NCBI GenBank assembly: GCA_016712675.1
Contig: JADJQR010000001.1
Span: 2,480,001 to 2,544,000 of the forward strand
Length of the DNA stretch: 64,000 nt
Direction of reading: 5' to 3'
Source of the DNA: a bacterium
GTDB lineage: Bacteria; Krumholzibacteriota; Krumholzibacteriia; LZORAL124-64-63
This document shows, in pieces, positions 46,199-54,358 of this stretch. Every line of letters starts with the position of its first letter. Positions within the stretch are counted from its first letter, which is position 1. Both the position numbers and the translations under genes were made by a program. The notes under the pieces are model-generated. The model was given only the letters and a program-made list of their open reading frames with translations. It did no database searches and was not told where the DNA came from.

Positions 46199-48661
46199 TC
46201 AGTCCTGCCGCGTCGCGATCCCCAGCCGCGCCAGCCGGCGGTACAGCGTGCTCCGCCCCACGCCCAGTGCGCGGGCCGCGAGCAGCCGACTGCCGCCGTT
46301 GGCCTCGATCGCCAGCAGGATGCGCGAGCGCTCCGCCGCTTCGGCCGGCGTCAGGTGCGCCGGCGCGAGCACCTCGTCAGCGGGCTGGTCGCCGGGTCCG
46401 TCGACCATGAATTGCGAGCCGTCGCTGCGCGAGACCTGCACCAGGACCCTGCCCTGAGAAGCGAGCGCGATGTGCGCGCGCCGGGCGACGATCGCCACCT
46501 CGCGGGCATTGCCCGGCCAGTCGTGGCGCAGCAGGAGCGACAGGCTGCGGCGGTTGAAGTACGCGGCCGGCTCGACGGCGCGCCCGGTGGCCAGGCTCAG
46601 GAAGTGCCGCAGCAGCGGCAGCACGTCCTCGGGCCGGTCGCGCAGCGGCGCGATGTCCAGCTCCAGCGTCTGCAGGCGGTAGAACAGGTCGGCGCGGAAC
46701 TTCCCCTCGGCCACGAGCTGGCGCAGGTTCGCGTTCGTCGCGGCGATCAGGCGCACGTCGGTGCGGCGCGTCTTCGGGTCGCCGATGGCCTGGTACGTCC
46801 CCTCCTGCAGCAGGCGCAGCAGCTTCGGCTGCACTTCCAGCGGAAGGTCGCCGATCTCGTCCAGGAACAGCGTGCCCCCGCCGGCCTGCGCCGCGAAACC
46901 CTGGCTGTCGCGGTCGGCGCCGCTGAAGGCGCCCTTCGTGTGGCCAAAGAACTCGCGCTCGAACATCGTCTGCGGGATGGCCGCCACGTTGACCACGACC
47001 AGCGGCCCGTCGGCGCGCCGGCTGAGCTGATGCAGGCGCCGCGCGATGACCTCCTTGCCGGTCCCCGTCTCACCGGTGATCAGCGCCGGGTCGTCGCAGC
47101 CGGCAAACATGTCGCACAGCTGCAGCAAGTCGCGCATCGCGGTGCTGGCGTGCACGACGACATCGCCGGGGGCGTACTCGTCGGCATTGGACTTGCCGAT
47201 CAGCGCGGTCCGCTCGGTCGCACTGCGCATCGCCGACACGCGCGCCACCAGAGCCCGGCACTTGTCCGTCCACCAGCGCACATCCACGCGCATGAAGAGG
47301 TCGAGCGCCTCGGTCGCCTGGCGCCACGCCTGTTCCAGCAGCTGGCCGCGCGGCGCCTGGCCGCGCCCGGTCTCCACCTCGGCCAGCCGCACCTCGACGC
47401 TGTGCAGCAGCGCGATGGCCGCCTCGTGCCGCGCCCCGATCTCGACGAGCAGCGCGCACGCCTTGTCGACGAACCGCCGCGCATTCGCCAGGTCATGCGA
47501 CCGGTACGCAACCTCGGCCATCACCCGCAGGATGACGCCTTCCTCGAAGCGGTCCTTCTGCGCCCGGCTCATGTCCAGTGCGCGCTGCAGTTCAGGCATC
47601 GCCTCGGCGGCGCGATTCTCCAGCCCGAAGCACTCGCCGTTGCGCCGGCGCAACTCCATCACGATGTCGCCCTCGGGCGCGATCTGCAGGCCGATCGCCA
47701 TCGCCCGCGCGTAGAATCGCCTTGCCGTCTCGGTTTGGCCCTCGTCGCGGTACACATCGCCAAGGAACTCCAACGCGAGCGCCTCTTCCCGGGGGAATTG
47801 CAGCTCCTGCGCCTGGTTGTAGGCAGTGTGCAGGTGGCGGCGGGCGGATTCGAAGTCGCGGGTCAGGCGGTGGACGTTGCCTAGGGCTATGTTGGCGAAG
47901 CATTGGGGCCTGGGCGATGCGCTCGATCGGCCAAGGCCAATCGATCGGGTGAGCATTCGGCCAGACGAATCGTACGCACCTCGCTTATAGCACGTCACAC
48001 CGAGATTCAGGTAGATCATCGCTTGCTTCGTCGCTGGCCCGGCCTTGTCATAGTACTTCTGAGCTTTGCCAAACCACGACAAAGCCGTCTCATAGTCGAA
48101 CTGCAAGCTGATTATCCCAAGCAAGTTCGCAACATATGCTGCACTTCTCTTGTCCAGCCGCAGCCAGTGTATGGCATACGCCGCCTCGCCATGCGCCAGC
48201 GCATCATCGACGCGACCGATGCGGTGGAGTGCACATGCCGCGAGTCGCAAGAACTCAGGCAGAGCGGTGGAAATGCACATCCGATCGGAATCAATGAAAG
48301 CAATGCTCTCCTCGGCCACGAGACTCCATCTGCCTGCATCCAAATCTCGACTGAGCTTCGCCGCAAGCAGGTGCGGATTCGCTCGGATTTCGCAGTCGTC
48401 TATCCCTGCGAACAATGTGTTCCATTCCTCGAACGAGCCCAAGTCAATCAAATTGGCTGCATAGAGCGCGAAAATGTCTGCACCAGTAACGCCGTCTACA
48501 TCCGCCACAACGTGCGTGTTGGCGAGCATGGCCTCAATGGTTCGATTCGACGCACCAAACTCGCCTGCGTCGCGCAGATCCACAGCGCGCGAATAGAGCC
48601 GCATCGAGTAGCTCGGACGTTCCAGCCAAATGCGTTCAATATTGACGACGGGGAAGCTCAT
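46199..48661 (-). CDS. TPR-AAA+-Fis transcriptional regulator (sigma-54 activator type)
   Basis: An 820-residue cytoplasmic regulator. Residues about 20-480 are helical repeats of TPR type (for example AAYVANLLGIISLQFDYETAL, then QAMIYLNLGVTCYKRGAYDS). The AAA+ domain has Walker A ITGETGTGKEVIARRLH (about 522), the loop HTKGAFSGADRDSQG (about 576), Walker B GGTLFLDEIGDLP (about 594) and the arginine-finger region FRADLFYRL. The usual GAFTGA loop reads GAFSGA here. The C terminus (about 783-815, NGGSRLLAARALGVGRSTLYRRL) is a Fis helix-turn-helix. There is no receiver or PAS domain, so the TPR half is the likely sensor. The ATG overlaps by four bases the stop of a small secreted-protein gene. 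Confidence 0.9.
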   Translation of the reverse strand: MSFPVVNIERIWLERPSYSMRLYSRAVDLRDAGEFGASNRTIEAMLANTHVVADVDGVTGADIFALYAANLIDLGSFEEWNTLFAGIDDCEIRANPHLLAAKLSRDLDAGRWSLVAEESIAFIDSDRMCISTALPEFLRLAACALHRIGRVDDALAHGEAAYAIHWLRLDKRSAAYVANLLGIISLQFDYETALSWFGKAQKYYDKAGPATKQAMIYLNLGVTCYKRGAYDSSGRMLTRSIGLGRSSASPRPQCFANIALGNVHRLTRDFESARRHLHTAYNQAQELQFPREEALALEFLGDVYRDEGQTETARRFYARAMAIGLQIAPEGDIVMELRRRNGECFGLENRAAEAMPELQRALDMSRAQKDRFEEGVILRVMAEVAYRSHDLANARRFVDKACALLVEIGARHEAAIALLHSVEVRLAEVETGRGQAPRGQLLEQAWRQATEALDLFMRVDVRWWTDKCRALVARVSAMRSATERTALIGKSNADEYAPGDVVVHASTAMRDLLQLCDMFAGCDDPALITGETGTGKEVIARRLHQLSRRADGPLVVVNVAAIPQTMFEREFFGHTKGAFSGADRDSQGFAAQAGGGTLFLDEIGDLPLEVQPKLLRLLQEGTYQAIGDPKTRRTDVRLIAATNANLRQLVAEGKFRADLFYRLQTLELDIAPLRDRPEDVLPLLRHFLSLATGRAVEPAAYFNRRSLSLLLRHDWPGNAREVAIVARRAHIALASQGRVLVQVSRSDGSQFMVDGPGDQPADEVLAPAHLTPAEAAERSRILLAIEANGGSRLLAARALGVGRSTLYRRLARLGIATRQD

Positions 48662-48972
48662 GTTCGTTTCCAGAGGCTGAGCAGGATCTGAATGTCCAGC
48701 CGGTAGACTACGCCGTTAATGACGAGAACCAGTTCTGGCAGCGTTCTGTCAATAGCCTGCTGATGCCTCCCCTGCTGGGCCGAACTGCTGGATGACCCAT
48801 ATGACGATCCGCCTGTAGAGGTAATGCCATTGCCGTCCGTTGGGTCACCGGCTTGTCCAGCTGACAGATCTTCACGTGCGTATCCAGGCGCCACACTGAG
48901 ACCGCATGCCATAAGGAACGCGAGCAACGCGACGCAGTTGATGACACGAGCGGTACGCGTGCACATCTTCAT
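48658..48972 (-). CDS. Small secreted GDPxDG protein 1 (coupled to the regulator)
   Basis: A 104-residue protein with a signal peptide (VINCVALLAFLMACGLSVAPGYA) predicted to be cut before RED; LMAC could instead be a lipobox. After the site come six residues and AGDPTDG, then a Ser/Gly-rich linker (SSYGSSSSSAQQ). The hydrophobic tail LPELVLVINGVVYRLDIQIL ends in LSLWKRT. The pattern A-R-[QE]-x6-AGDP[GT]D is shared with the two small genes upstream. The stop overlaps the regulator start (ATGA), so the two are almost certainly translated together. ATG 48972 is preceded by GGAG; GTG 48981 is less likely. Function is unknown. Confidence 0.75.
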   Translation of the reverse strand: MKMCTRTARVINCVALLAFLMACGLSVAPGYAREDLSAGQAGDPTDGNGITSTGGSSYGSSSSSAQQGRHQQAIDRTLPELVLVINGVVYRLDIQILLSLWKRT

Positions 48973-49085
48973 CTCTACCACTCCACAAGGCTTGGGAGGA
49001 TACCCACCAGCCGCTCACTGAAAGGCCGGTGGGGAAGCCTTGAGCGTGTCGTCCCCGAGTTGTCCTTCCGGGCTTCGTCAACCCA

Positions 49086-49118
49086 TTGATCTTAAGCCAT
49101 TTCCAGCTTGAAGATCAA
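49086..49118. repeat. Imperfect inverted repeat between small secreted-protein genes
   Basis: TTGATCTTAAGC (49086-49097) pairs with GCTTGAAGATCAA (49106-49118) apart from one bulged base, with an eight-base loop. It lies between the second and first small genes, about 115 bases before the first. It could be an operator, a partial terminator or an mRNA stem. Confidence 0.45.
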
Positions 49119-49210
49119 GAGTCGAGTGGTCCGGCACTAAGATCTCGGCAGCAACCCGCGCCCCTCAGCGCAAATCTATGCTGCTTAATGTGTTGGGCGA
49201 GTTACACCCT

Positions 49211-49600
49211 TCAACGTGACCCGGGCCCTGCACCCCTGAGAGCGGCTACCAGATCCAGCCACTTCCGCCACCACTTGGATTCCGAATCTGCGACGGCGCG
49301 GACTTCTTCACCGTCACCCGGGTCGCCCTGGGACACTGAACCATCTTCGCGTCCAACTTGGTCGCCCGCGAGCAGTGAACACCCCTCACCATCGGTTGGA
49401 TCACCATCCAAGCCGTCAGTGGGATCACCGCAACCTCCACCGCTCGGTTCAGCCCCGAACGCGTCCCCCGGGTCACCGGCTGTCGCCAATGCAACGAATT
49501 GTCGAGCCATCGCCGCAGCCGGTGATCCACTTGATCCACCGCACGCCACGGCCACGAAAGCAGCAGCAATCAACGTTGCATTCATACGCTGTTTGCTCAT
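49211..49600 (-). CDS. Small secreted GDPxDG protein 2
   Basis: A 129-residue protein. The signal sequence is MSKQRMNATLIAAAFVAVAC followed by GGSSGSPAAAMA, with likely cleavage before RQ; the Cys after AVA is not a good lipobox. Then come six residues (FVALAT) and AGDPGD, followed by several copies of GDPTDG or GDPGDG separated by Gly/Glu. The C terminus is SESKWWRKWLDLVAALRGAG, an aromatic, amphipathic helix. AGGAGGG lies seven bases before ATG 49600, a very strong ribosome binding site for such a small gene. It shares its plan with the neighbours on both sides. Confidence 0.75.
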   Translation of the reverse strand: MSKQRMNATLIAAAFVAVACGGSSGSPAAAMARQFVALATAGDPGDAFGAEPSGGGCGDPTDGLDGDPTDGEGCSLLAGDQVGREDGSVSQGDPGDGEEVRAVADSESKWWRKWLDLVAALRGAGPGSR

Positions 49601-49680
49601 TTGTCGGCCCTCCTGGACCAAACCGGTGCCGATTTCACGTAGGGGCTAGTCGCATTTCGCAGAACACCGGCCCATTGCCA

Positions 49681-50010
49681 TCACCGTGTACCACCTGCTA
49701 CGAAGCGCAGAAATTCTCCCGCCATCACTTCAAGCAAATGGAACAAACTCCGTTCATCGCCTCCTCTTGGATCGCCAGAAGTACCTTGCGCCCCATCCCC
49801 GCCACCGAAATTCCCGTCCTCGCCATCATTCGGATCCCCATCCAGCCCATCACCAGGATCCCCAAGCTCCCCATCCCCAGGATCCCCCGCCACCGCTATC
49901 ACAAGCACCTGCCGCGCCCAGGCTGCCTCGGCCGCGACGCTCACAACTCCGACCGCCAGCACCAAGATCATGGCAGCGACAGCCGCCGCCCGCACGAGCC
50001 GCCCCAACAT
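49681..50010 (-). CDS. Small secreted GDPxDG protein 3
   Basis: A 109-residue protein with a long signal segment (VRAAAVAAMILVLAVGVVS) and predicted cleavage after AWA, before RQ. VLVIAV and AGDPGDGELGDPGDGLDGDP follow, then NDGEDGNFGGGDG: four GDPx units in an Asp/Gly-rich run. The C terminus LFHLLEVMAGEFLRFVAGG is a hydrophobic helix ending in TR. GGGAGGG is six bases before ATG 50010. It is the first of the three small genes and lies about 150 bases after the rpe stop on the same strand. The repeated Asp-Gly spacing might bind calcium, but this is a guess. Confidence 0.75.
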   Translation of the reverse strand: MLGRLVRAAAVAAMILVLAVGVVSVAAEAAWARQVLVIAVAGDPGDGELGDPGDGLDGDPNDGEDGNFGGGDGAQGTSGDPRGGDERSLFHLLEVMAGEFLRFVAGGTR

Positions 50011-50161
50011 GACATGCCCTCCCAAGCCCGTTTGTGCGCACCGGCCGACAACGCCGCCGGAACCCGCGCACACGAAGCCGCAAGCCGCTCGTATCCAGAA
50101 TGTTCAAGTGGGAGGAACACGAACTCTATCAGCGGCCATCGCGACCGTCAACGAAAAAACT

Positions 50162-50851
50162 TCATCCTCGCAACAATGCCGTCTGCGCGGCGCGATCAGT
50201 GGCCTTCATCAACCACGACCCACTCACCAACACATCCGCCCCCGCCTCGCGGCACCGCGCGCCGGTCACGTCGTTGATCCCGCCATCGACCGAGATCAAC
50301 CACTGCCCGCCCATCTCCTGCCGCCTCTGCTTGAGCCACGCAATGCGCCCCGGCGCCCCTTCGTCGAACGACTGCCCCCCAAACCCCGGCGGCACGCTCA
50401 TCACCAGCACCAGGTCCACGCGGTCCAGGAACGGCAGCAGCTCGCCCAGGTCCGTCGCCGGGCGCAGCGACAGGCCGCGCTTGCAGCCCAGCTCGCCGAT
50501 GCGGTCCAGGGTCGTGCCCACGTCGCAGGTCGCCTCCACATGGATCGTGATGCCGTCCACGCCGGCCTTGGCGAACGGCTCCAGGTAGCGGTGCGGGTGG
50601 GTCATCATGAGGTGGGCGTCCAGGGGCAACGGCGTCAGGCGCCTGATCGCCTTGCAGATGAACGGTCCGAAGGTCAGGTTCGGCACGAAGTGGGCGTCCA
50701 TGACGTCCAGGTGCAGCAGGTCGGCGCCGGCGGCCTGGAGCGAGTCCAGCTCGCCCTTCAGGTCGGCGAAGTCCGCCGACAGCAGCGACGGCGCCACCAG
50801 TGCACGATGTCCCGAGGCGCCCTGTTCAGCGCGACGCGGCCAGGAGATCAA
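50162..50851 (-). CDS. rpe: Ribulose-phosphate 3-epimerase
   Basis: A TIM-barrel enzyme of the pentose phosphate pathway interconverting ribulose 5- and xylulose 5-phosphate. APSLLSADFADLKGELDSL is the normal family start. LHLDVMDAHFVPNLTFGP and LDAHLMMTHPHRYLEPF carry metal-binding His/Asp. VLVMSVPPGFGGQSF and ISVDGGIND complete the active site and phosphate loop. The frame opens at TTG 50851, inside the end of the PASTA gene, with AAGGGGG upstream. GTG 50797 (VAPSLL) is nearer the family N terminus but has no ribosome binding site. The protein is therefore 211 or 229 residues. Confidence 0.92.
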   Translation of the reverse strand: MISWPRRAEQGASGHRALVAPSLLSADFADLKGELDSLQAAGADLLHLDVMDAHFVPNLTFGPFICKAIRRLTPLPLDAHLMMTHPHRYLEPFAKAGVDGITIHVEATCDVGTTLDRIGELGCKRGLSLRPATDLGELLPFLDRVDLVLVMSVPPGFGGQSFDEGAPGRIAWLKQRRQEMGGQWLISVDGGINDVTGARCREAGADVLVSGSWLMKATDRAAQTALLRG

Positions 50852-51548
50852 CGCGGTCCCCCTTCGCCACGCGCATGCCGGCGCGCGGCCGCTGTTCCAG
50901 CACCGTGCCCTCGGGGCCGCCGTGCCGCTCGGTCTCCACCTGGCCCAGCACCAGGCCGGCCCTCTCGATCGCCTGCCGTGCCCGCTCCAGCGTGACGCCG
51001 CGCAAGTCGGGCATCATGTACTGCTGGCGGCCCGCCGGCTCGGCCACGACCAGGTCCACCGCCGCGCTCCTGAGCAGCCGGGTGCCCGCCTGCGGGCTCT
51101 GGGCCACCACCTTGGGCTCGGCCAGGTCCGCCTGCCGCACGCGCACCACGCGGCCCAGCTGGAAGCTGTCGCGGGTCAGGTTCATGCCCGCCTGCCGCTC
51201 CGACTGGCCGACCAGGTCCGGCAGCGCCGACGTGGCCGGCCCGGCGCTGACCACGACCTTGACCGCGCGCCCGGTGCGGATGCCCGCCTGCGGGGCCGGC
51301 ACCTGGTCGGAGATCAGGCCGGCCGCGAACGCGGCGTGCGGGCTGGTGCGGAGCACCTCCACCTCCAGGCCCAGGGGGCGCAGCAGGTCGGTCGCCGCAT
51401 CGGGCGTGGCGCCGCGCAGGTCCGGCACCGCCACCACCTTGTTGCTGTGCACCAGCGAGGGCAGGACCAGGAAGTTGATGCCCGCCACCAGCAGGGCCGC
51501 CACCATCCCGCCCACGCCCAGCACCACCAGGAACTTCCACAGCTTCAC
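50826..51548 (-). CDS. Membrane-anchored protein with three PASTA domains
   Basis: A 240-residue protein with one N-terminal transmembrane segment (FLVVLGVGGMVAALLVAGINFLV) and three PASTA repeats of about 65 residues: VAVPDLRGATPDAATDLL, ALPDLVGQSERQAGMNL and MMPDLRGVTLERARQAI. PASTA domains bind muropeptides or penicillin-type ligands in kinases and PBPs, but here no kinase or PBP is attached. It would sit in the inner membrane with the repeats in the periplasm. GTG 51548 has GAGGAAG upstream. It lies between rsmB and rpe, a place where stand-alone PASTA genes also occur elsewhere. Confidence 0.85.
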   Translation of the reverse strand: MKLWKFLVVLGVGGMVAALLVAGINFLVLPSLVHSNKVVAVPDLRGATPDAATDLLRPLGLEVEVLRTSPHAAFAAGLISDQVPAPQAGIRTGRAVKVVVSAGPATSALPDLVGQSERQAGMNLTRDSFQLGRVVRVRQADLAEPKVVAQSPQAGTRLLRSAAVDLVVAEPAGRQQYMMPDLRGVTLERARQAIERAGLVLGQVETERHGGPEGTVLEQRPRAGMRVAKGDRVDLLAASR

Positions 51549-51584
51549 GTTCGCTCGCTTCCTCGCGGCGACGGCATCGCGCCG

Positions 51585-52946
51585 CTACCGCCGTCGCAGC
51601 CGCGCGGCGTAGAACCCGTCACCGGCACAGTCGTGCGGCAGCCACAGGCGCCGCCAGCGGCCGTGCTCGTCGGGTTCGGGCTCCAGGCCCGCCCCGCCCG
51701 CCAGCAGGGCATCCACGACCCCGTCGTTCTCTTCCGGCTCCAGCGAGCACGTCGCGTAGAGCAGGCGCCCGCCCGGCCTGACCAGGCCCGCGGCCGCCGC
51801 GGCCAGTTGGCCCAGGCGCTCGGCGCTGCGTTCGATGTGCGAGGCGCGCAGCCGCCAGCGTCCTTCCGGGTGGTGCCTCAGCACGCCGGTCCCGCTGCAG
51901 GGGCCGTCCAGCAACACGGCCGCCAGCGAGCCGGGCCTCAGCGGCGGCCGCCGCCCATCAGCCAATAGCACGCCCGTGCCCGGCGCCTCAATCCTTTTCA
52001 AGGTACCGCGCAACAGCGCCACCCGCCCACGCGTGCTGTCGGCCGCCACCAGCGCGCCGGGCCACCAGCCCGCCAGGAGCGCGGCCTTGCCGCCGGGCGC
52101 CGCGCACAGGTCCACCAGCGCATCCTCAGGGCCGGCCGCAGCCACGGCCGGCGCCGCCAGCCAGCGCGTGGCTTCCTGCACCGTCCGGTCCTGGACGATG
52201 AGCCACGGCCGTGTCTGCAGCAGGCCGGTCAGGGCCGCGCGGTCCGGCGTCCCGGCCAGTTCCAGCGCGCGCTGCGCGGCCTCGCACGCCACGCAGTCGA
52301 TCCCGGCGGCCGCCAGGTCGGCGACCGCCGCGGCCACGTCGTGCGGTTCGCGCACGTGCAGCGTCACGGGCACCGGCCGGTTGTTGAAGGCGCACAGCCC
52401 ATCGACGACGGACGCGCCATGGCGCCCCACCCAGCGGTCGACCAGCCACCGCGGATGCGAATGCCAGGCCGCCAGCCACGCTGCCGAGCCGGGGCGCAGG
52501 TCGTCGAACCACGGGCGCAGGCGTTCCTCGCGCGCGGCGACGCCGACGGGCACCGGCTCGCCCATCACCTGGCGCCGGACCGACTGCAGCAGCCCGTTGA
52601 CGAAGGGTACGTGCGGCTCGCCTACCTGCCGGCGGCACAGCTCGACCGTCTCGTGGATGGCCGCGTGCGCCGGCACGCCGTCCAGGCCGCACAGCTGGTG
52701 CAGGCCCAGGCGCAGCACGGCCAGCAGCGCGGGCTCGCGCGGAGGTTGCCGGCGGCTGAAGCGGGTGATGAGGTGGTCGTAGCGACCCTGCCATTGCAGC
52801 GTGCCGCGCACAAGGCCGGCCAGCAGCCCGCGGTCGCGCGGCGTGGCACGATCCAGCGCGGCGTCGAGCTTCTCGTCGAGATGGCGTCCCTCGGCCACCG
52901 CCACCAGGACGGTGTGGGCGGCGTCGCGCGCCGGCAGCGCGCTCAT
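51585..52946 (-). CDS. rsmB: 16S rRNA (cytosine967-C5)-methyltransferase
   Basis: A 453-residue enzyme. Residues 1-130 are the NusB-like helical RNA-binding domain (RDAAHTVLVAVAEGRHLDEK, RDRGLLAGLVRGTLQW). The rest is a Rossmann methyltransferase with SAM loop VDLCAAPGGKAALLAG, first Cys in LLDGPCSGTGVLRHHPEGRW and nucleophile Cys in LLYATCSLEPEEND. Gly replaces the more usual Ala in the DAPCS motif. ATG 52946 fits the family start and lies ten bases after the fmt stop; a frame from ATG 52973 would overlap fmt. Confidence 0.92.
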   Translation of the reverse strand: MSALPARDAAHTVLVAVAEGRHLDEKLDAALDRATPRDRGLLAGLVRGTLQWQGRYDHLITRFSRRQPPREPALLAVLRLGLHQLCGLDGVPAHAAIHETVELCRRQVGEPHVPFVNGLLQSVRRQVMGEPVPVGVAAREERLRPWFDDLRPGSAAWLAAWHSHPRWLVDRWVGRHGASVVDGLCAFNNRPVPVTLHVREPHDVAAAVADLAAAGIDCVACEAAQRALELAGTPDRAALTGLLQTRPWLIVQDRTVQEATRWLAAPAVAAAGPEDALVDLCAAPGGKAALLAGWWPGALVAADSTRGRVALLRGTLKRIEAPGTGVLLADGRRPPLRPGSLAAVLLDGPCSGTGVLRHHPEGRWRLRASHIERSAERLGQLAAAAAGLVRPGGRLLYATCSLEPEENDGVVDALLAGGAGLEPEPDEHGRWRRLWLPHDCAGDGFYAARLRRR

Positions 52947-52956
52947 GGACGCGAGC

Positions 52957-53892
52957 TCATGAACGCAGCACATCCCCGGCGCGGATCGCGAAGCCGCGCA
53001 GGAATTCGTCCACCGGCAGCGGCCGCTTCCCCGGTACCTGCAGGCCGGTCAGCAGCAGGACGCCGGTCCCGCAGGCCACGGACACGCCCTGCGCCCCCAC
53101 GGCCAGCACCGTGCCCGGCTCGCGGGTCGCGGTGTTCAGGGACAGGGGATGCGCGGACGTGACCTTCAGGAGCTGCTCGCCCAGGTAGGTCGAGCACCCC
53201 GGCCAGGGCTGCAGCGCGCGCACCTGGTTGTGCACCGTCACCACGTCGCGGTCCCAGCGCAGCGCCGACAGCGCACGCGTCAGCTTGGGCGCGTAGACGG
53301 CATCGGCGTCATGCTGGGGCTCGGCGGTCACCTGCCCGTTCGGCAGCGCGCGCAGGACCTCCAGCAGCACATCGGCGCCCTGCCCGGCCAGGCGGTCCAG
53401 CAGCTCGCCGGCGGTGTCCTCCGGGCCGATGGCCACGGGCCGCACGCCCAGGATCGCCCCGGTGTCCACCCCTGCGTCCATGCGCATGATCGTCACGCCG
53501 GACCACGTGTCCCCGTGCAGGATCGAGTACTGCACCGGCGAGACGCCCCGCCACCGCGGCAGCAGGCTTGCGTGGACGTTGATGCAGCCGTACTTCGGAC
53601 CCGACAGGAGCGGCTCGCGCAGGATATGGCCGAAGGCGGCCACGATGACCGCCTCCGGTTCGCAGGCCAACACCTCGGCGCTGACCTCGGCATGTTGTCC
53701 CTTGCCGAACTCGAGCACCGGCAGGTGGTGCTCCAGCGCCACCTGCTTGACGGCCGTCGGCTGCAGGTGCCGGCCGCGGCCGGCGGGTCGATCGGGCTGG
53801 GTCACCACCAGGCGCACGTCGAAGCGCGCCTCCACCAGGGCCTCGAGGCTCGGGACCGCGAAGTCGGGTGACCCCATGAAGACGACTCTCAT
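52957..53892 (-). CDS. fmt: Methionyl-tRNA formyltransferase
   Basis: A 311-residue enzyme that formylates initiator Met-tRNA with 10-formyl-THF. VVFMGSPDFAVPSLEALVEA starts the Rossmann part. INVHASLLPRWRGVSPVQ contains the catalytic Asn-x-His, and IMRMDAGVDTGAIL the Asp loop. The C-terminal OB-like domain has HNQVRALQPWPGCSTYLG. It sits between yajC and rsmB on one transcript. A peptide deformylase gene, often adjacent, is not present here. Confidence 0.95.
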   Translation of the reverse strand: MRVVFMGSPDFAVPSLEALVEARFDVRLVVTQPDRPAGRGRHLQPTAVKQVALEHHLPVLEFGKGQHAEVSAEVLACEPEAVIVAAFGHILREPLLSGPKYGCINVHASLLPRWRGVSPVQYSILHGDTWSGVTIMRMDAGVDTGAILGVRPVAIGPEDTAGELLDRLAGQGADVLLEVLRALPNGQVTAEPQHDADAVYAPKLTRALSALRWDRDVVTVHNQVRALQPWPGCSTYLGEQLLKVTSAHPLSLNTATREPGTVLAVGAQGVSVACGTGVLLLTGLQVPGKRPLPVDEFLRGFAIRAGDVLRS

Positions 53893-53903
53893 CGGATCGT
53901 CAC

Positions 53904-54233
53904 TCAGCCCTCGCCGGTGGTGACGGCGCTGACCGCGGCCTTGGCGATCTCGACCTTCACGTTCTCGGCGATCTGGACGATCAGCACGTCACCCTTGACG
54001 TCGCGCACCGTCCCGTAGAGGCCGCCGTTGGTCAGCACGCGGTCCCCGCGCTGGACGGCTTCGAGCATCTTCTTGCGCTGCTCCTGCTGCTTCTTCTGCG
54101 GGCGCAGGATCAGGAACCAGAACACCACGAAGATCAGGACGATGGGCAGCAGCTGCATGATCATCGACGGGCCGGTGGGCGCCGCGGCCTGGGCCAGCGG
54201 CGTGGCGGGTGCCGTAACGGTCACGGGGAGCAT
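53904..54233 (-). CDS. yajC: Preprotein translocase accessory subunit YajC
   Basis: A 109-residue inner-membrane protein of the SecDF-YajC complex. IMQLLPIVLIFVVFWFLILR is its single transmembrane helix, followed by PQKKQQEQRKKMLEAVQRGD and GGLYGTVRDVKGDVLIVQIA. ATG 54233 is preceded by AAGGAGAGG, a strong site. The frame extends far upstream only as Arg/Pro-rich shadow. As in many bacteria it follows tgt; secD and secF are not in the window. Confidence 0.93.
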   Translation of the reverse strand: MLPVTVTAPATPLAQAAAPTGPSMIMQLLPIVLIFVVFWFLILRPQKKQQEQRKKMLEAVQRGDRVLTNGGLYGTVRDVKGDVLIVQIAENVKVEIAKAAVSAVTTGEG

Positions 54234-54358
54234 GGACCTCTCCTTGCAGGGGATCGTCGTTCGTGGCGCCCCGGCGGGGCGCGGCCGGGGTCCCGGCCCG
54301 CACAACAATGCCATCCGAGCCGGTCCGGGGCAAGGGCCGGCCCGGGCGGCCGCCGCCG

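Noticed and set aside
49211-50010. The three small Asp/Gly-rich frames as random low-complexity frames
   Set aside because: Considered and not accepted: each has a strong ribosome binding site, a credible signal peptide and the same spaced A-R-[QE]-x6-AGDP motif, so they were kept as genes.
49601-50161. Sigma-54 promoter (-24/-12) before the small secreted-protein genes
   Set aside because: The best candidate, CGGCACCGGTTTGGT near 49620-49635 on the minus strand, lacks the GC at -12 and has several mismatches.
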